The notes under the pieces: model-generated
Told to the model about the DNA's origin: nothing
The model's input: the letters and a program-made list of their open reading frames with translations, nothing else
Database searches by the model: none
NCBI GenBank assembly: GCA_011048995.1
Contig: DSCS01000012.1
Location: 1 to 40,708, forward strand
Source: Bacillota bacterium
GTDB taxonomy: Bacteria; Macinerneyibacteriota; Macinerneyibacteria; Macinerneyibacteriales; DSCS01
Length of the DNA stretch: 40,708 nucleotides
Direction of reading: 5' to 3'
Part shown: positions 25,911-34,693 of the stretch, piece by piece
How the letters are laid out: every line of letters begins with the position of its first letter
Position numbering within the stretch: position 1 is the first letter of the stretch
Position numbers and translations under genes: made by a program

Positions 25911-26888
25911 TTATTCAAATAAATAACGAGTCAGTCTCCGGATAACCAAATAAGGGTCATCCCCTGTTTTCAATTGGATATCGGCATCTGTAAAAAGGGT
26001 CAGAGTCTGCAACAGCGCTCTCCGGGAATGCCGGAGAGAGGTAAGTTTGTAGTTTTTCAATTCGAAGAGATAGGGATGCATCCCCAAACGTCCCGCCAAG
26101 ATTTTGTTTGTTTCCTTTTGGTAAGCATGCACGAGAAGCATTTTTTTTACTTCGTTGAAAAGCAATGAAAGAAAAGCCAGGATCTCTCCGGTGTCCATGC
26201 TTTTTAAAATATGAGTCAGGTAGGTAAAAAAATCACTTTTTCTCTTATCCCGTAATTTATCCAAACAGTCGAAAATCGTCCATTTCGCAAAAGAGCCTGA
26301 AAAATGATCCAGATCCACAGTTGCCGCTTTCTTCTGATCCCCCAGATAAAGCATGAATTTATCGGCTTCCTGCATTAATATGGTCACAGAATTCTCATTG
26401 ATCTCTATAAACCGTTGAAGGGCATCAGGCGTTATGTCAAAGCCTTTTTGACGGAAACGCTCTTTTAAGATGGCTGAAATCTGTTTCTCATAAAGGCGCG
26501 GGCCTTTGACGATCTGTTCCTGGGGAATAAGGGAAAAGGGTTTTTTTCGCCCCGCCGATTCCGATTCTGTGTAAAAAATAACAGCGGTGCCCCCCTCTTT
26601 TGCCTGCTGTACGGCCGTTTCCAGACACTTTTCTCCGGCATACAGTTCCGCTTTGGTTATAACAAAAATTTTACCGTCTGAAAACATATCCCTGGATGAA
26701 AGCTCCTGACTGAGCGTTTCAGCAGCCATGCTGTCCGCAGCGAAAAATTCTAGACGTTCATCATCCTGCCCATGTTGAAGTTTTTCCCGAAGCTTTTCTC
26801 CGTAATAAGGTGAGCCTGAAAGGACAAGGTAGGCCCCGGCAGACAATCTCCCCTTTTCCAATGCCGATGTCATTTCATCAAATGTCAT
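25911..26888 (-). CDS. holA: DNA polymerase III subunit delta
   Basis: Clamp-loader subunit that opens the beta ring. 325 residues. The N-terminal AAA-like domain has YLVLSGSPYYGEKL without a Walker A motif, as expected for delta. The middle part has GFDITPDALQRFIEINENSVTILMQEADKF, and the C-terminal collar ends GDDPYLVIRRLTRYLF. Divergent, like most delta subunits, but the pattern is clear. It lies four bases after the lptE-like gene. Confidence 0.85.
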   Translation of the reverse strand: MTFDEMTSALEKGRLSAGAYLVLSGSPYYGEKLREKLQHGQDDERLEFFAADSMAAETLSQELSSRDMFSDGKIFVITKAELYAGEKCLETAVQQAKEGGTAVIFYTESESAGRKKPFSLIPQEQIVKGPRLYEKQISAILKERFRQKGFDITPDALQRFIEINENSVTILMQEADKFMLYLGDQKKAATVDLDHFSGSFAKWTIFDCLDKLRDKRKSDFFTYLTHILKSMDTGEILAFLSLLFNEVKKMLLVHAYQKETNKILAGRLGMHPYLFELKNYKLTSLRHSRRALLQTLTLFTDADIQLKTGDDPYLVIRRLTRYLFE

Positions 26889-26892
26889 GGGA

Positions 26893-27378
26893 TCAAAACC
26901 CCTCCAAAATGCGTTCTTTTAAATCATCAGCCAGGCTTTTTACAATCTTTTCTACCAAAATATCTTCTTCGACAGAAATATCGTATTCAAAATAGGAGTC
27001 GAAATAGTAATTTTCTTTTTTTTCCAACACCTCATCTCCCTGAAAAAACTCATAATCCACTTTGATCGTCATTTTAATGGATGTCGGATTGCCTGCGCTG
27101 TCAATGGAACCGGTCTCTTTGACGAAATCGTTTACAGTGACCTTCAGACGGCTGTCGGCGTTTTCTTCGCGGGCCGAGGAAAGAGAGCCGGAATTAATAA
27201 AAGAGTCATTCAAATAACGGCTTAAAAGATCAGACAACTCATATTTAAGCGTGAGATTCTCCACCGGGTAGATGAAAAGGGTCTTGACATCTTCCAGACG
27301 AGTATTTTTAAAAGTGTACGTGCAGGAAAAACTAAAAAAAAGAAATCCTGCCAATATTATAAAACGTATGATCCTCAT
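26893..27378 (-). CDS. lptE: LptE-like lipoprotein
   Basis: 161 residues with a short signal peptide and lipobox FSFSC (Cys19). The mature protein starts TYTF, then has an IYPVENLTLKYELSDLLSRYL segment typical of LptE. The C-terminus is helical. LptE plugs the LptD barrel in lipopolysaccharide export. Family assignment is by pattern, since LptE proteins diverge strongly. It overlaps nadB by four bases. Confidence 0.72.
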   Translation of the reverse strand: MRIIRFIILAGFLFFSFSCTYTFKNTRLEDVKTLFIYPVENLTLKYELSDLLSRYLNDSFINSGSLSSAREENADSRLKVTVNDFVKETGSIDSAGNPTSIKMTIKVDYEFFQGDEVLEKKENYYFDSYFEYDISVEEDILVEKIVKSLADDLKERILEGF

Positions 27379-28973
27379 TCCAGCTCCTTTTTTGTCAAAT
27401 CCGAATAATGGTTTTTATAATGATCCGATTTTTCGGGATAATCCATCATATAATGGATTCCGCGGGATTCTTTTCTCCATTGGGCCGCTTTTACGGTGAT
27501 CAGGGCATTGATAATAATATTGCGCAATTCGATCAGGTTGACTGATAAAGGGTTGGCATAATAAAAATCACGGATCTCTTCGCGAATCATCATAATGCGT
27601 TTTAAAGCGGCTTCAAGCCGTTTATCCGATCGGACGATACCCACGAAATTCCACATGGTCCGGCGCAGCTCGTCCCAGTTGTGATTGATAAAGACATTTT
27701 CATGACGCGGTGTTGTAGGTGATTTCCAGGGATCAATATCAGGAATAGAGTCTGTGAGTTCTTCGTTGACAATTTTTTGAGCCGCTAAAAGGGCCATGCC
27801 CGCGCCTTCCAAAAGTGAATTGCTGGCTAAACGGTTTGCTCCGTGAAACCCTGTACAAGCTGTCTCCCCCAAAGCATAAAGGTTTTCAATCCCTGTTGTC
27901 CCGTTGAGATCCGCCTTTATTCCCCCGCAAGTGTAATGCGCCGCCGGGACAACGGGGATCATTTCCCGGGTGATATCAATGTTGAAAGAGAGGCATTTTT
28001 CATAGATATTAGGAAACCGTTCTTTGATAAAAGCACGGGGTTTCATTGAAATATCAAGATACAGATGATCGTCTCCTGAGCGTTTCATCTCATTATCCAT
28101 AGCCCGTGCCACAATATCGCGGGGGGCCAGTGATTTCAATTCATGATATTTCTCCATAAAGGGGCGCCCTTGTCCGTCTTTGAGAATAGCTCCTTCTCCG
28201 CGGACGGCTTCCGATATCAAAAAGTTTTTGGCATAGGGATGATAAAGGGTCGTGGGATGAAACTGCATAAATTCCATGCTTCGTATTACGGCCCCGGCAC
28301 GGTAGGCCATGGCAATGCCGTCTCCGGTTGCGGTGTCAGGGTTGGAAGTATAAAGATAGATCTTCCCTGCTCCTCCCGAAGCCAGAAATGTTTTCTTGGC
28401 TCCGATGGCAAAGACTTCATTATTCGTTTTATTGTAGACATAGGCTCCCCAACATCTTTTTACTTCTGATGGCGTAGAACTCATTTTCCGCTCCATCAAC
28501 AGGTCGATAGCAAAATGATACGGCAGAAAAAGAATATTGGGATGAGCCTTGACACGGCTCAGAAGTTTGCTTTGGATCTCTTTGCCTGTCATATCTTTGT
28601 AAAAAAGAATACGTTTCTCCGAATGGGCTCCTTCACGTCCCAACTTAAAGTGACAGTTTGACTTTTCAAAGACAACTCCGTATTTGAGAAGGGTTTCTAT
28701 GATCTGAGGGGCTGACTGGACCATTTTGGCAACGGTGTTTTTATCGCATAACCCGTCTCCGGCCATGAGGGTATCGGCCAAATGTTTTTCAGCAGTGTCA
28801 TCATTTCCGGGAAGAACGGCGGCAATCCCCCCTTGTGCATAATACGTATTGTTTCCTTCCTGAGGATCATCTTTACACAAAAGGATGACTTGGCCGTGAG
28901 AAGCGATTTCCAAGGCCAAAAGAGAGCCGGCGATGCCGTTTCCGATAATAAGAAAATCTGTTTTAAAGATCAT
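27375..28973 (-). CDS. nadB: L-aspartate oxidase
   Basis: Flavoenzyme making iminoaspartate for NAD synthesis. 532 residues. The FAD-binding start FLIIGNGIAGSLLALEIA, the NNTYYAQGGIAAVL loop, the fumarate-reductase-like FHPTTLYHP and AAHYTCGGIKADLNG, and the flavin-contacting GETACTGFHGANRLASNSLLE are all present. The C-terminal helical domain is complete. NadA and NadC are not in this window. GGGCGGGAT precedes the ATG. Confidence 0.93.
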   Translation of the reverse strand: MIFKTDFLIIGNGIAGSLLALEIASHGQVILLCKDDPQEGNNTYYAQGGIAAVLPGNDDTAEKHLADTLMAGDGLCDKNTVAKMVQSAPQIIETLLKYGVVFEKSNCHFKLGREGAHSEKRILFYKDMTGKEIQSKLLSRVKAHPNILFLPYHFAIDLLMERKMSSTPSEVKRCWGAYVYNKTNNEVFAIGAKKTFLASGGAGKIYLYTSNPDTATGDGIAMAYRAGAVIRSMEFMQFHPTTLYHPYAKNFLISEAVRGEGAILKDGQGRPFMEKYHELKSLAPRDIVARAMDNEMKRSGDDHLYLDISMKPRAFIKERFPNIYEKCLSFNIDITREMIPVVPAAHYTCGGIKADLNGTTGIENLYALGETACTGFHGANRLASNSLLEGAGMALLAAQKIVNEELTDSIPDIDPWKSPTTPRHENVFINHNWDELRRTMWNFVGIVRSDKRLEAALKRIMMIREEIRDFYYANPLSVNLIELRNIIINALITVKAAQWRKESRGIHYMMDYPEKSDHYKNHYSDLTKKELE

Positions 28974-28991
28974 ATCCCGCCCTTTTCGTGG

Positions 28992-29019
28992 ATTTTATTC
29001 TCCCTCAGAAAAAAGTCAA
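28992..29019 (-). promoter_or_regulatory. promoter of nadB-lptE-holA
   Basis: -35 TTGACT (29014-29019, 5/6) covers the aroE-aroK stop codon; -10 TAAAAT (28992-28997, 5/6) follows after 16 bp. Transcription should start about 12 bases before the nadB ATG. Confidence 0.65.
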
Positions 29020-30317
29020 CTGTCAATCAGCTTCTGAATGGTTTTCATCTCTGAATCGATGCGCCGCGCCATTTCATCGGGGTGTAAAAGGTCAGAAAGG
29101 AGCACAGCATCAGACAGCGAAAAATAGACAGGAAGCCGCTCCTCATAGCGTTTTTTCACACTATCGATTGATTTTCCCTGTATCAGCGGCCGATTTTGGC
29201 CCCTTTCCGCGGCCTTTTCAGGAGTGTTCCACAGGAAAAACACAGAAACCCCTGCCGGGATAATATTGTGCAGATCGGAGTCCATCCATAATCCTCCACC
29301 GGAATCGATGACATCAAAGCCGAAAAGAGCCCCTTCCCCGACGATCTCGGCTTCCATGCGGCGGAATTTCCCTTCTCCTAAAGCCCTGAAAGCCTCATGG
29401 ACAGAAGATCCGGCCCGTTTAGACAATTCATTATCTGTGCTGTAAAGACTCATCCCTTTTTTTTTCAAGTGATACCCCGTAGCTGTCTTACCGGAGCCCA
29501 TAAAACCACACAGAATAACAGGCAGTCCCGGAAGGGAAATACTTTTCAGGCGTCCGGAGCTTATGTCTTCTTCAGAAGGCTGAAAACCCGTCATAATCGC
29601 ATAGGAGGCTTTCCCCTGCTCGATGAGCCATTCCTCTCCCGAAAGGACGTACAACCCCCTTTTCGAGGCTTCTCGGGTTGTTTTTGACGAAGGGTACGCC
29701 GCATCGATGATTATTCCATCGAATTCCTTATGGTCCGATAAGGCATCAGCCTGTCCCGGAAGAGCCGTGATCATAAGGGGAAATGCTTTTCTCGACTCAT
29801 CCCATGGCTGAAAACGGATTCCCAGTTCGGAAGCGGTTCTGCGCCCTTTCTCCTCCGTCCTGTTTGTCAACGTCACTGAAAAATTCAAATCCCGGGCCGC
29901 AAGGGCCGCGGCACGCGCTGCTCCCCCTGCCCCTGCAATCAAAACAGAACTCCCTGCGCTGACGCCTGTTTTGCCTATAAGCAGACGAAGAGCCGTGTAG
30001 TCCGTGTTATAAGCTCTCCAACCCTTTTCTTCTCTTACCAGTAAATTGGCGGCTCCTATGATTTTTGCTTCTTTTTCACAGGTGTCGGCACAGCCCAGTG
30101 CCTTCTCTTTCAACGGGCTGGTAATATTCAGCCCCTGCAAGGGGAAATGCGACAGTAAATAGCGGAGTTCTTCCTCTGTTTTGATGAGAAAACGCCCGTA
30201 ATGTCCGAGAGAAGCCCTCTCATTGGAAAAAAGAGAGAAAAGCTGCGGGCTTTTTGAGTGCAGAATAGGAGAACCGGCTACGCCGTAAAACAAAATATTC
30301 TCTGAAGATCTTTTCAT
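29016..30317 (-). CDS. fused shikimate dehydrogenase and shikimate kinase
   Basis: 433 residues covering two consecutive shikimate-pathway steps. The AroE half (about 1-262) has HSKSP (20-24), NITSPLK with catalytic Lys70, NTD (Asp106), the NADP loop GAGGAAR (129-135), TNRTEEKG and QGKASYAIMTG. The AroK half has the P-loop GFMGSGKTATG (271-281), STDNELSKRAG, FRRME (318-322), GGG (340-342) and NRPL (375-378). All key residues appear intact in both, so both activities are expected. The chain is short for a fusion, with little linker between the halves. The start has no convincing Shine-Dalgarno and a -10 hexamer lies five bases upstream. Confidence 0.9.
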   Translation of the reverse strand: MKRSSENILFYGVAGSPILHSKSPQLFSLFSNERASLGHYGRFLIKTEEELRYLLSHFPLQGLNITSPLKEKALGCADTCEKEAKIIGAANLLVREEKGWRAYNTDYTALRLLIGKTGVSAGSSVLIAGAGGAARAAALAARDLNFSVTLTNRTEEKGRRTASELGIRFQPWDESRKAFPLMITALPGQADALSDHKEFDGIIIDAAYPSSKTTREASKRGLYVLSGEEWLIEQGKASYAIMTGFQPSEEDISSGRLKSISLPGLPVILCGFMGSGKTATGYHLKKKGMSLYSTDNELSKRAGSSVHEAFRALGEGKFRRMEAEIVGEGALFGFDVIDSGGGLWMDSDLHNIIPAGVSVFFLWNTPEKAAERGQNRPLIQGKSIDSVKKRYEERLPVYFSLSDAVLLSDLLHPDEMARRIDSEMKTIQKLIDS

Positions 30318-30322
30318 AGCTC

Positions 30323-30349
30323 ATTCTACCATAGGATTGATTATTTCAA
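30323..30349 (-). promoter_or_regulatory. candidate promoter of aroE-aroK
   Basis: -35 TTGAAA (30344-30349, 5/6) and -10 TAGAAT (30323-30328, 5/6) are 15 bp apart. The -10 ends five bases before the ATG at 30317. Confidence 0.45.
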
Positions 30350-30360
30350 AAAAGAATTTT

Positions 30361-30387
30361 AAAAAAAAGGGCCGCACGAAGCGGCCC
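30361..30387 (-). terminator. strong intrinsic terminator after the TPR/SLH gene
   Basis: On the minus strand GGGCCGC, loop TTCGT, GCGGCCC, then eight T residues. A textbook stem and U-tract starting about 8 bases after the stop codon. Confidence 0.92.
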
Positions 30388-30394
30388 CGAAGGA

Positions 30395-31489
30395 TTAATT
30401 CAAGATCGTCTTGAGTTTTTTGATAGCCATGATCGCTTTTCGTCCGGGCACTTTTTCGTCGATTCCGAAATTTCCTGAAATATCAGTATCTAAAATACCA
30501 CGGCTGGTGCAGATCATAATGGCATTAAATGCAAAATGGCTCCCGGGCACATCTGCAAAAGGAGAAGGTGTGCCGATAAACTGAGTCGCCATTTTCGGGT
30601 CATCAGCGATCTTCATCAGAACTCGGGAGATAAAAACAGCAAAATCAGCCTTTGTAATGGCGCGTTCAGGGTGGTAATTGCCGTCGGGATAAACATCAAT
30701 GATCCCGCCTTCGACAACTTTTGAAATAAAGGAATACGCCCAGAAATCGGGAGCCACATCCGGAAGGTTCAAATCTTCCTGAGGCTCATTTCCTGCACCG
30801 TACTCCTGAAATCCCTTGTTCTCTTCCTTTTTGAAAAGATTTTCCACATTGATCTCGTCTACAAAGAGAGCGGCAGCATCAGCGCGTGTGATCGCCGGAC
30901 TCATGGCAATACGACGCGCGGCTTTACCCATTCCGGCCACGGCCATCTGCATCTCGTTCAGTTCATCAAGGTATTTCATAGTCGCTGTGTCATTGCTTTT
31001 GAGCTGCAAGGCGTTGGTATACCAGCTGCGGGCGTCTTCATATTCACCCAGCCGATAATGGGCATAACCGACCATGCGAGTCGTTACTTCAGATCGTTCA
31101 TTGAGTTTGTGAGCCCTGGTAAAGGATTTCAACGCGTCTTTCGGCTCATCCATGGCCAAATAAACCTTCCCCATGACAATATGGCCTTTCCAATACTTCG
31201 AATCCTTGGAAATACACTCTTTGGCCATTTTTAAAGCTGAATCGTTTTTCCCTTCGCCCAGATAAGCATAAGCCATGCCTTCATAAGCCGGGGCGTACTT
31301 AGCATCCAGCGTCTTAGCCAGGGTGAACTCGTTAAAAGCCTTATCCCATTGCTGTACTTCGATATATTTCATTCCTTCTTTATAATGGGATTCCGGAGTA
31401 TCCATAATGCTTTCCTGTTTTCTTTCAGGGCCGCAACCGGCCATAAAGACAACAGCCAGTAAAATGATGACAGCGTACAAACGTTTCAT
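30395..31489 (-). CDS. TPR and S-layer-homology lipoprotein
   Basis: 364 residues. A signal peptide ends VFMAGC (Cys19), a lipobox. Residues about 33-175 are three to four TPR repeats (SHYKEGMKYIEVQQWDKAF, AYEGMAYAYLGEGKNDSAL, GHIVMGKVYLAMDEPKDAL, GYAHYRLGEYEDARSWY). The C-terminal half has SLH-like modules: ITRADAAALFV, then DVAPDFWAYSFISKVVEGG with DVYPDGNYHPERAITKADF, then FADVPGSHFAFNAI. In a diderm such a protein could tie the outer or inner membrane to the cell wall. The binding ligand is unknown. GGAGG precedes the ATG. Its partner LPP20 gene is upstream and a terminator follows. Confidence 0.82.
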   Translation of the reverse strand: MKRLYAVIILLAVVFMAGCGPERKQESIMDTPESHYKEGMKYIEVQQWDKAFNEFTLAKTLDAKYAPAYEGMAYAYLGEGKNDSALKMAKECISKDSKYWKGHIVMGKVYLAMDEPKDALKSFTRAHKLNERSEVTTRMVGYAHYRLGEYEDARSWYTNALQLKSNDTATMKYLDELNEMQMAVAGMGKAARRIAMSPAITRADAAALFVDEINVENLFKKEENKGFQEYGAGNEPQEDLNLPDVAPDFWAYSFISKVVEGGIIDVYPDGNYHPERAITKADFAVFISRVLMKIADDPKMATQFIGTPSPFADVPGSHFAFNAIMICTSRGILDTDISGNFGIDEKVPGRKAIMAIKKLKTILN

Positions 31490-31507
31490 ATTATTCCTCC
31501 GTCCTTG

Positions 31508-32329
31508 CTATTGAAGCAAAAGAATCACTTTACAGCGTTTGATTTGATCCAACAGGTTGGGGTCATTCGTAATTTTGGCTGCATCGTCGCCTGAGATATA
31601 GAGGTCCATGCTGTTGTCGGCAACTCCTGTGGCCTTAATAACCAGAGGGTTGGATTTCACACGGTCATCTTCTTTGGCAGCATCAGGATTTTTGGCATAA
31701 CCCACAACACCCATTTTTACGGCATAATCAGGATCCACATAGGAGGCATCATAAATCGTTGTATTATCCTGAGTATAAATCCGCGGAGACATACAGGGCA
31801 GCAGGGTGTAATCGCGCGCATCGACGATAATACCGGTATATGCCAAGTCTGAGGGTTTTGATACGCCTTCTCCCACTTTGGGGACATCTTTGGGCACATC
31901 ATAAAGGGGAAGCATCAATTTGGCCAGATCACCGGTAATGGCGATGCTCAACACGACTTCAATAGTCCCGTCTGACATGTATTTGATCTTCTCTTCTTTG
32001 TAACCCCTCAAGATCCCTTCTACTTTTGATTTGATGACATCATCTTTGAGCATAAAATTCTCAACAGTTGTTTCTGATGTCACATGGACGCCCTGCATGA
32101 CTTCAAGCAGGTTTCTCTGAGCATCCTGAAGGGCTGCTCGTTTTGCCGCAGGACGCTGAGCCGCAGCAGGCAGATTGGGATTGGGTGCACCAATTCCTAC
32201 AGACCTGATCACAAGCTCCGTCCAATCTATTTCGCCCTTGTCCATCTGTTGTATCATGTTGTTTTCCTGGGCAGGAAGCAACGCCACGGCGCACATAAGC
32301 ACAAGCGTTATAATCAATCCTTTTCTCAT
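31508..32329 (-). CDS. LPP20-family exported protein
   Basis: 273 residues with a signal peptide (MRKGLIITLVLMCAVALLPAQ is cleaved near residue 20) and no lipobox Cys. Residues about 60-140 have the LPP20 pattern: AAKRAALQDAQRNLLEVMQGV, then VHVTSETTVENF and a GYKEEKIKYMSDGTIEVVLSI strand. The C-terminal part (about 160-273) has a GIIVDARDYTLLPCMSPRI segment of the kind found after LPP20 domains. The family includes Helicobacter LPP20 and flagellar FlgP relatives, but no flagellar gene is nearby. AAGGAGGTCGAT precedes the ATG, and the TPR/SLH gene follows after 18 bases. Confidence 0.75.
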   Translation of the reverse strand: MRKGLIITLVLMCAVALLPAQENNMIQQMDKGEIDWTELVIRSVGIGAPNPNLPAAAQRPAAKRAALQDAQRNLLEVMQGVHVTSETTVENFMLKDDVIKSKVEGILRGYKEEKIKYMSDGTIEVVLSIAITGDLAKLMLPLYDVPKDVPKVGEGVSKPSDLAYTGIIVDARDYTLLPCMSPRIYTQDNTTIYDASYVDPDYAVKMGVVGYAKNPDAAKEDDRVKSNPLVIKATGVADNSMDLYISGDDAAKITNDPNLLDQIKRCKVILLLQ

Positions 32330-32361
32330 ATCGACCTCCTTGGTTCCACTAATTTGTTACA

Positions 32362-32389
32362 AGTATAGCAAGACTCTTGTTTTTATCAA
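32362..32389 (-). promoter_or_regulatory. promoter of the LPP20 / TPR-SLH unit
   Basis: -35 TTGATA (32384-32389, 5/6) and -10 TATACT (32362-32367, 5/6) are 16 bp apart. The spacer holds a small inverted repeat CAAGA-G-TCTTG on the minus strand (32369-32379), which could be an operator. Confidence 0.65.
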
Positions 32390-32396
32390 GCCCGTA

Positions 32397-33401
32397 TTAT
32401 GCAAAATTTATCCCCCATTTTATAAGAAAAATCAAAGCTCCGGCCATAACCGCGGCAGCCACGTCATCCATCATAATCCCGGTCCCGTTTTTCATTTTGT
32501 CAAACCATCGCACGGGAAAAGGCTTCCAGATATCGAAGACTCTGAACAGAATAAAAGAAGCGGCTGCAAGAGCCGGACTTCTCCCGGCCAGAAAAAGCGG
32601 AATAAACTGAGCCACAAACTCATCCATGACAATAGGCGAAGCATCATCCTGCCCGAAAAGCGTCTTTGATCGGTTGGAAAGGACAAGTCCGAGAATAAAC
32701 ATTACCGGCAATATCCACGTCAGAAGAGAGATGTGGGCAAACCCCCAGTAAAACCATATAATGACGGCAGCCAGACTTCCCCATGTCCCCGGCGCTTTTT
32801 TTATATGTCCGATATAAAAGAGCGTGAGGAAAAAGCGGCTGACCTGGTCCCAAAATTCCTGTCCGGTGACGACACCGCGGTTTTTGATATAATAATCAAT
32901 GCCCGAGTAGACGGTCATCAACAACGCCCCCCATAAGAGGGCCATATCAGTCTGTTCGAGGCTGTCAAAGGTCAGAATATTGATCATGGCGGCAATAATG
33001 GCAAAGAGCTGAAAGTTCGTCTTCACTTTCCCGCTCCAGACCGCTGCGATAACCACGTGTTTCCTCAGGGCAGCGTCCCGATGCAACGTCACATAGATCT
33101 CCCGGATCAAAAGGATCAGGACCATCCAAAGGGGAAAACGTTTCAGCCAGACCAGCAGAAAAAGAGCTGAGTAGACCAAAAGCTTATCGGCAAAGGGATC
33201 CCATATTTTTCCGAAATCGCTTATCCATTGGTATTTTCGAGCTATATAGCCGTCAAAGAAATCAGTCAGAGACATAAAAATGAAAAGCCCGAGCCCGATA
33301 TATCCATATGTCCTATTCTCATGAACCTGGGCAAAAAACCATATAAAGGCGGGAACAAGCACAATACGCAAAATTGTCAAAATATTGGGAAGCCTTCTCA
33401 T
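32397..33401 (-). CDS. fused phosphatidylglycerophosphate synthase (PgsA) and phosphatase (PgpA)
   Basis: 334 residues in the inner membrane, covering both last steps to phosphatidylglycerol. The N-terminal half (about 1-175) is a CDP-alcohol phosphatidyltransferase with DFFDGYIARKYQWISDFGKI followed by WDPFADK, giving the D-x2-D-G-x2-A-R-x8-G-x3-D-x3-D signature. The C-terminal half (about 190-334) is PgpA-like: KKAPGTWGSLAAV, IVMDEFVAQ, FRVFDIWKPFPV and NGTGIMMDDVAA. PgpA is usually a separate protein. The product supplies the lipid used by Lgt. It overlaps rimO by four bases and is the last gene of the rnj unit. Confidence 0.9.
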   Translation of the reverse strand: MRRLPNILTILRIVLVPAFIWFFAQVHENRTYGYIGLGLFIFMSLTDFFDGYIARKYQWISDFGKIWDPFADKLLVYSALFLLVWLKRFPLWMVLILLIREIYVTLHRDAALRKHVVIAAVWSGKVKTNFQLFAIIAAMINILTFDSLEQTDMALLWGALLMTVYSGIDYYIKNRGVVTGQEFWDQVSRFFLTLFYIGHIKKAPGTWGSLAAVIIWFYWGFAHISLLTWILPVMFILGLVLSNRSKTLFGQDDASPIVMDEFVAQFIPLFLAGRSPALAAASFILFRVFDIWKPFPVRWFDKMKNGTGIMMDDVAAAVMAGALIFLIKWGINFA

Positions 33402-34693
33402 ACATCAACCTCTCCTTCCAGATCATATTCATAACTTCCGGTAATAGTGACCGGATAAAATTCTCCTTCAAGGGCTTCGGGATTATCAAGAAAAACAACC
33501 CCGTCCACATCCGGAGCATCTCTCCATATCCGCCCCTCTTCTCCGGTAAAATCCACAAGACAATCGAAGGACTGCTCCGTCAACGCTGCCAGTTTATCAG
33601 TGCTGATCTCCCTTTGAGCTGTCATCAGCTTTTCTACACGCTCTTCTTTCACATGAGCACACACAGGGTCTCCCAACCCTGCTCCGGGGCTTTTTTCCTG
33701 AAACGAATAGGCAAAGGCCCCCATTTTATCAAAATAACCCCTTCTCACAAAGGAAAGAAGGTCCTGAAAGGCCTCCTCTGTCTCCCCGGGAAATCCCGTA
33801 ATAAAAGTCGTGCGCAAGACCGCGTCGTCAAAAGTGTTTTTGATCATATCCAGGGTATCGAGGATATTTCTTTGTGTATATCCCCTTTTCATGGCGTGCA
33901 AAACACCGTCATGAGCATGCTGAAGGGGAACATCAAAATAAGGCAGAATACCGTTATCCCCCACGGCTTTAAGAAAATCTGCGTCAATACGGCGGACATC
34001 CAGATAGAGAAGACGTTTCCATGGAAAAGAGTAGCGCCCCCAGAGATCCAGGAGGCTGTTTAAGGATGAGCCGTTGTCTGTCCCGTAAAAGGATGTGCTC
34101 TGAGAGACCAGGATCACTTCTTTTATTCTTTCGTCCTCAGAAAGCCTGTCCATTTCCCGCTTGACCTCATCAAGAGAGCGGCTTCTGAGCCCGCCTCTTA
34201 TTTTTGGAATCGTGCAGTAACTGCAGGGCAGGTCGCAGCCGTCGGAGATCTTCAGATAGCGGTAATGGGCTTTGTCCAGAGGAATGCGGCAGTCAAACGG
34301 CCCGATAAAACCCTGCACATGCTCCCCGCTTTTGCCGGGAGCGGCTGATTCGAGAAGAGCCTCGATATTCTGATACTGTGAAGGAATGACCCAATCGTCC
34401 ACTTCAGGGATCTCCTTTGCCAGCTCCTCTTTATGGATTTCGGGAAGGCAGCCGATCACAGCAATGCGCATTTTCGCCCCGGACACTTCGCGCAGGCGCG
34501 CATACTCAAGAATCGTCTCAATACTCTCTTCTTTAGCGGCGTCAATGAAGGCGCAGGTATTGATCAGAAGCAGATCGGCTTCGCTCCACTGAGAAACAAG
34601 CCGGGCTCCTTTCTGTATGAGCCGTCCCGCAATCTCTTCGGAATCTACCAGGTTTTTGTCACAACCCAACGTTACAATATGAAATGACTTCAT
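33398..34693 (-). CDS. rimO: ribosomal protein S12 methylthiotransferase RimO
   Basis: Methylthiolates an Asp of ribosomal protein S12. 431 residues. The N-terminal cluster Cys are C11, C47 and C82 (TLGCDKNLVDSE, NTCAF, IGCLPE). The radical-SAM cluster is C153, C157 and C160 (DGCDLPCSYC). A C-terminal TRAM domain ends the chain. The VDSEE and absence of MiaB-type tRNA signatures favour RimO. Overlaps lolA and the pgsA fusion by four bases each. Confidence 0.94.
   Translation of the reverse strand: MKSFHIVTLGCDKNLVDSEEIAGRLIQKGARLVSQWSEADLLLINTCAFIDAAKEESIETILEYARLREVSGAKMRIAVIGCLPEIHKEELAKEIPEVDDWVIPSQYQNIEALLESAAPGKSGEHVQGFIGPFDCRIPLDKAHYRYLKISDGCDLPCSYCTIPKIRGGLRSRSLDEVKREMDRLSEDERIKEVILVSQSTSFYGTDNGSSLNSLLDLWGRYSFPWKRLLYLDVRRIDADFLKAVGDNGILPYFDVPLQHAHDGVLHAMKRGYTQRNILDTLDMIKNTFDDAVLRTTFITGFPGETEEAFQDLLSFVRRGYFDKMGAFAYSFQEKSPGAGLGDPVCAHVKEERVEKLMTAQREISTDKLAALTEQSFDCLVDFTGEEGRIWRDAPDVDGVVFLDNPEALEGEFYPVTITGSYEYDLEGEVDV

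Noticed and set aside
25817-25918. N-terminal extension of the barrel protein by 34 residues
   Set aside because: It would place the signal peptide internally and run through the holA terminator and the candidate promoter.
33374-34063. 229-residue plus-strand reading frame opposite rimO
   Set aside because: Shadow; composition typical of antisense translation and no start signal.
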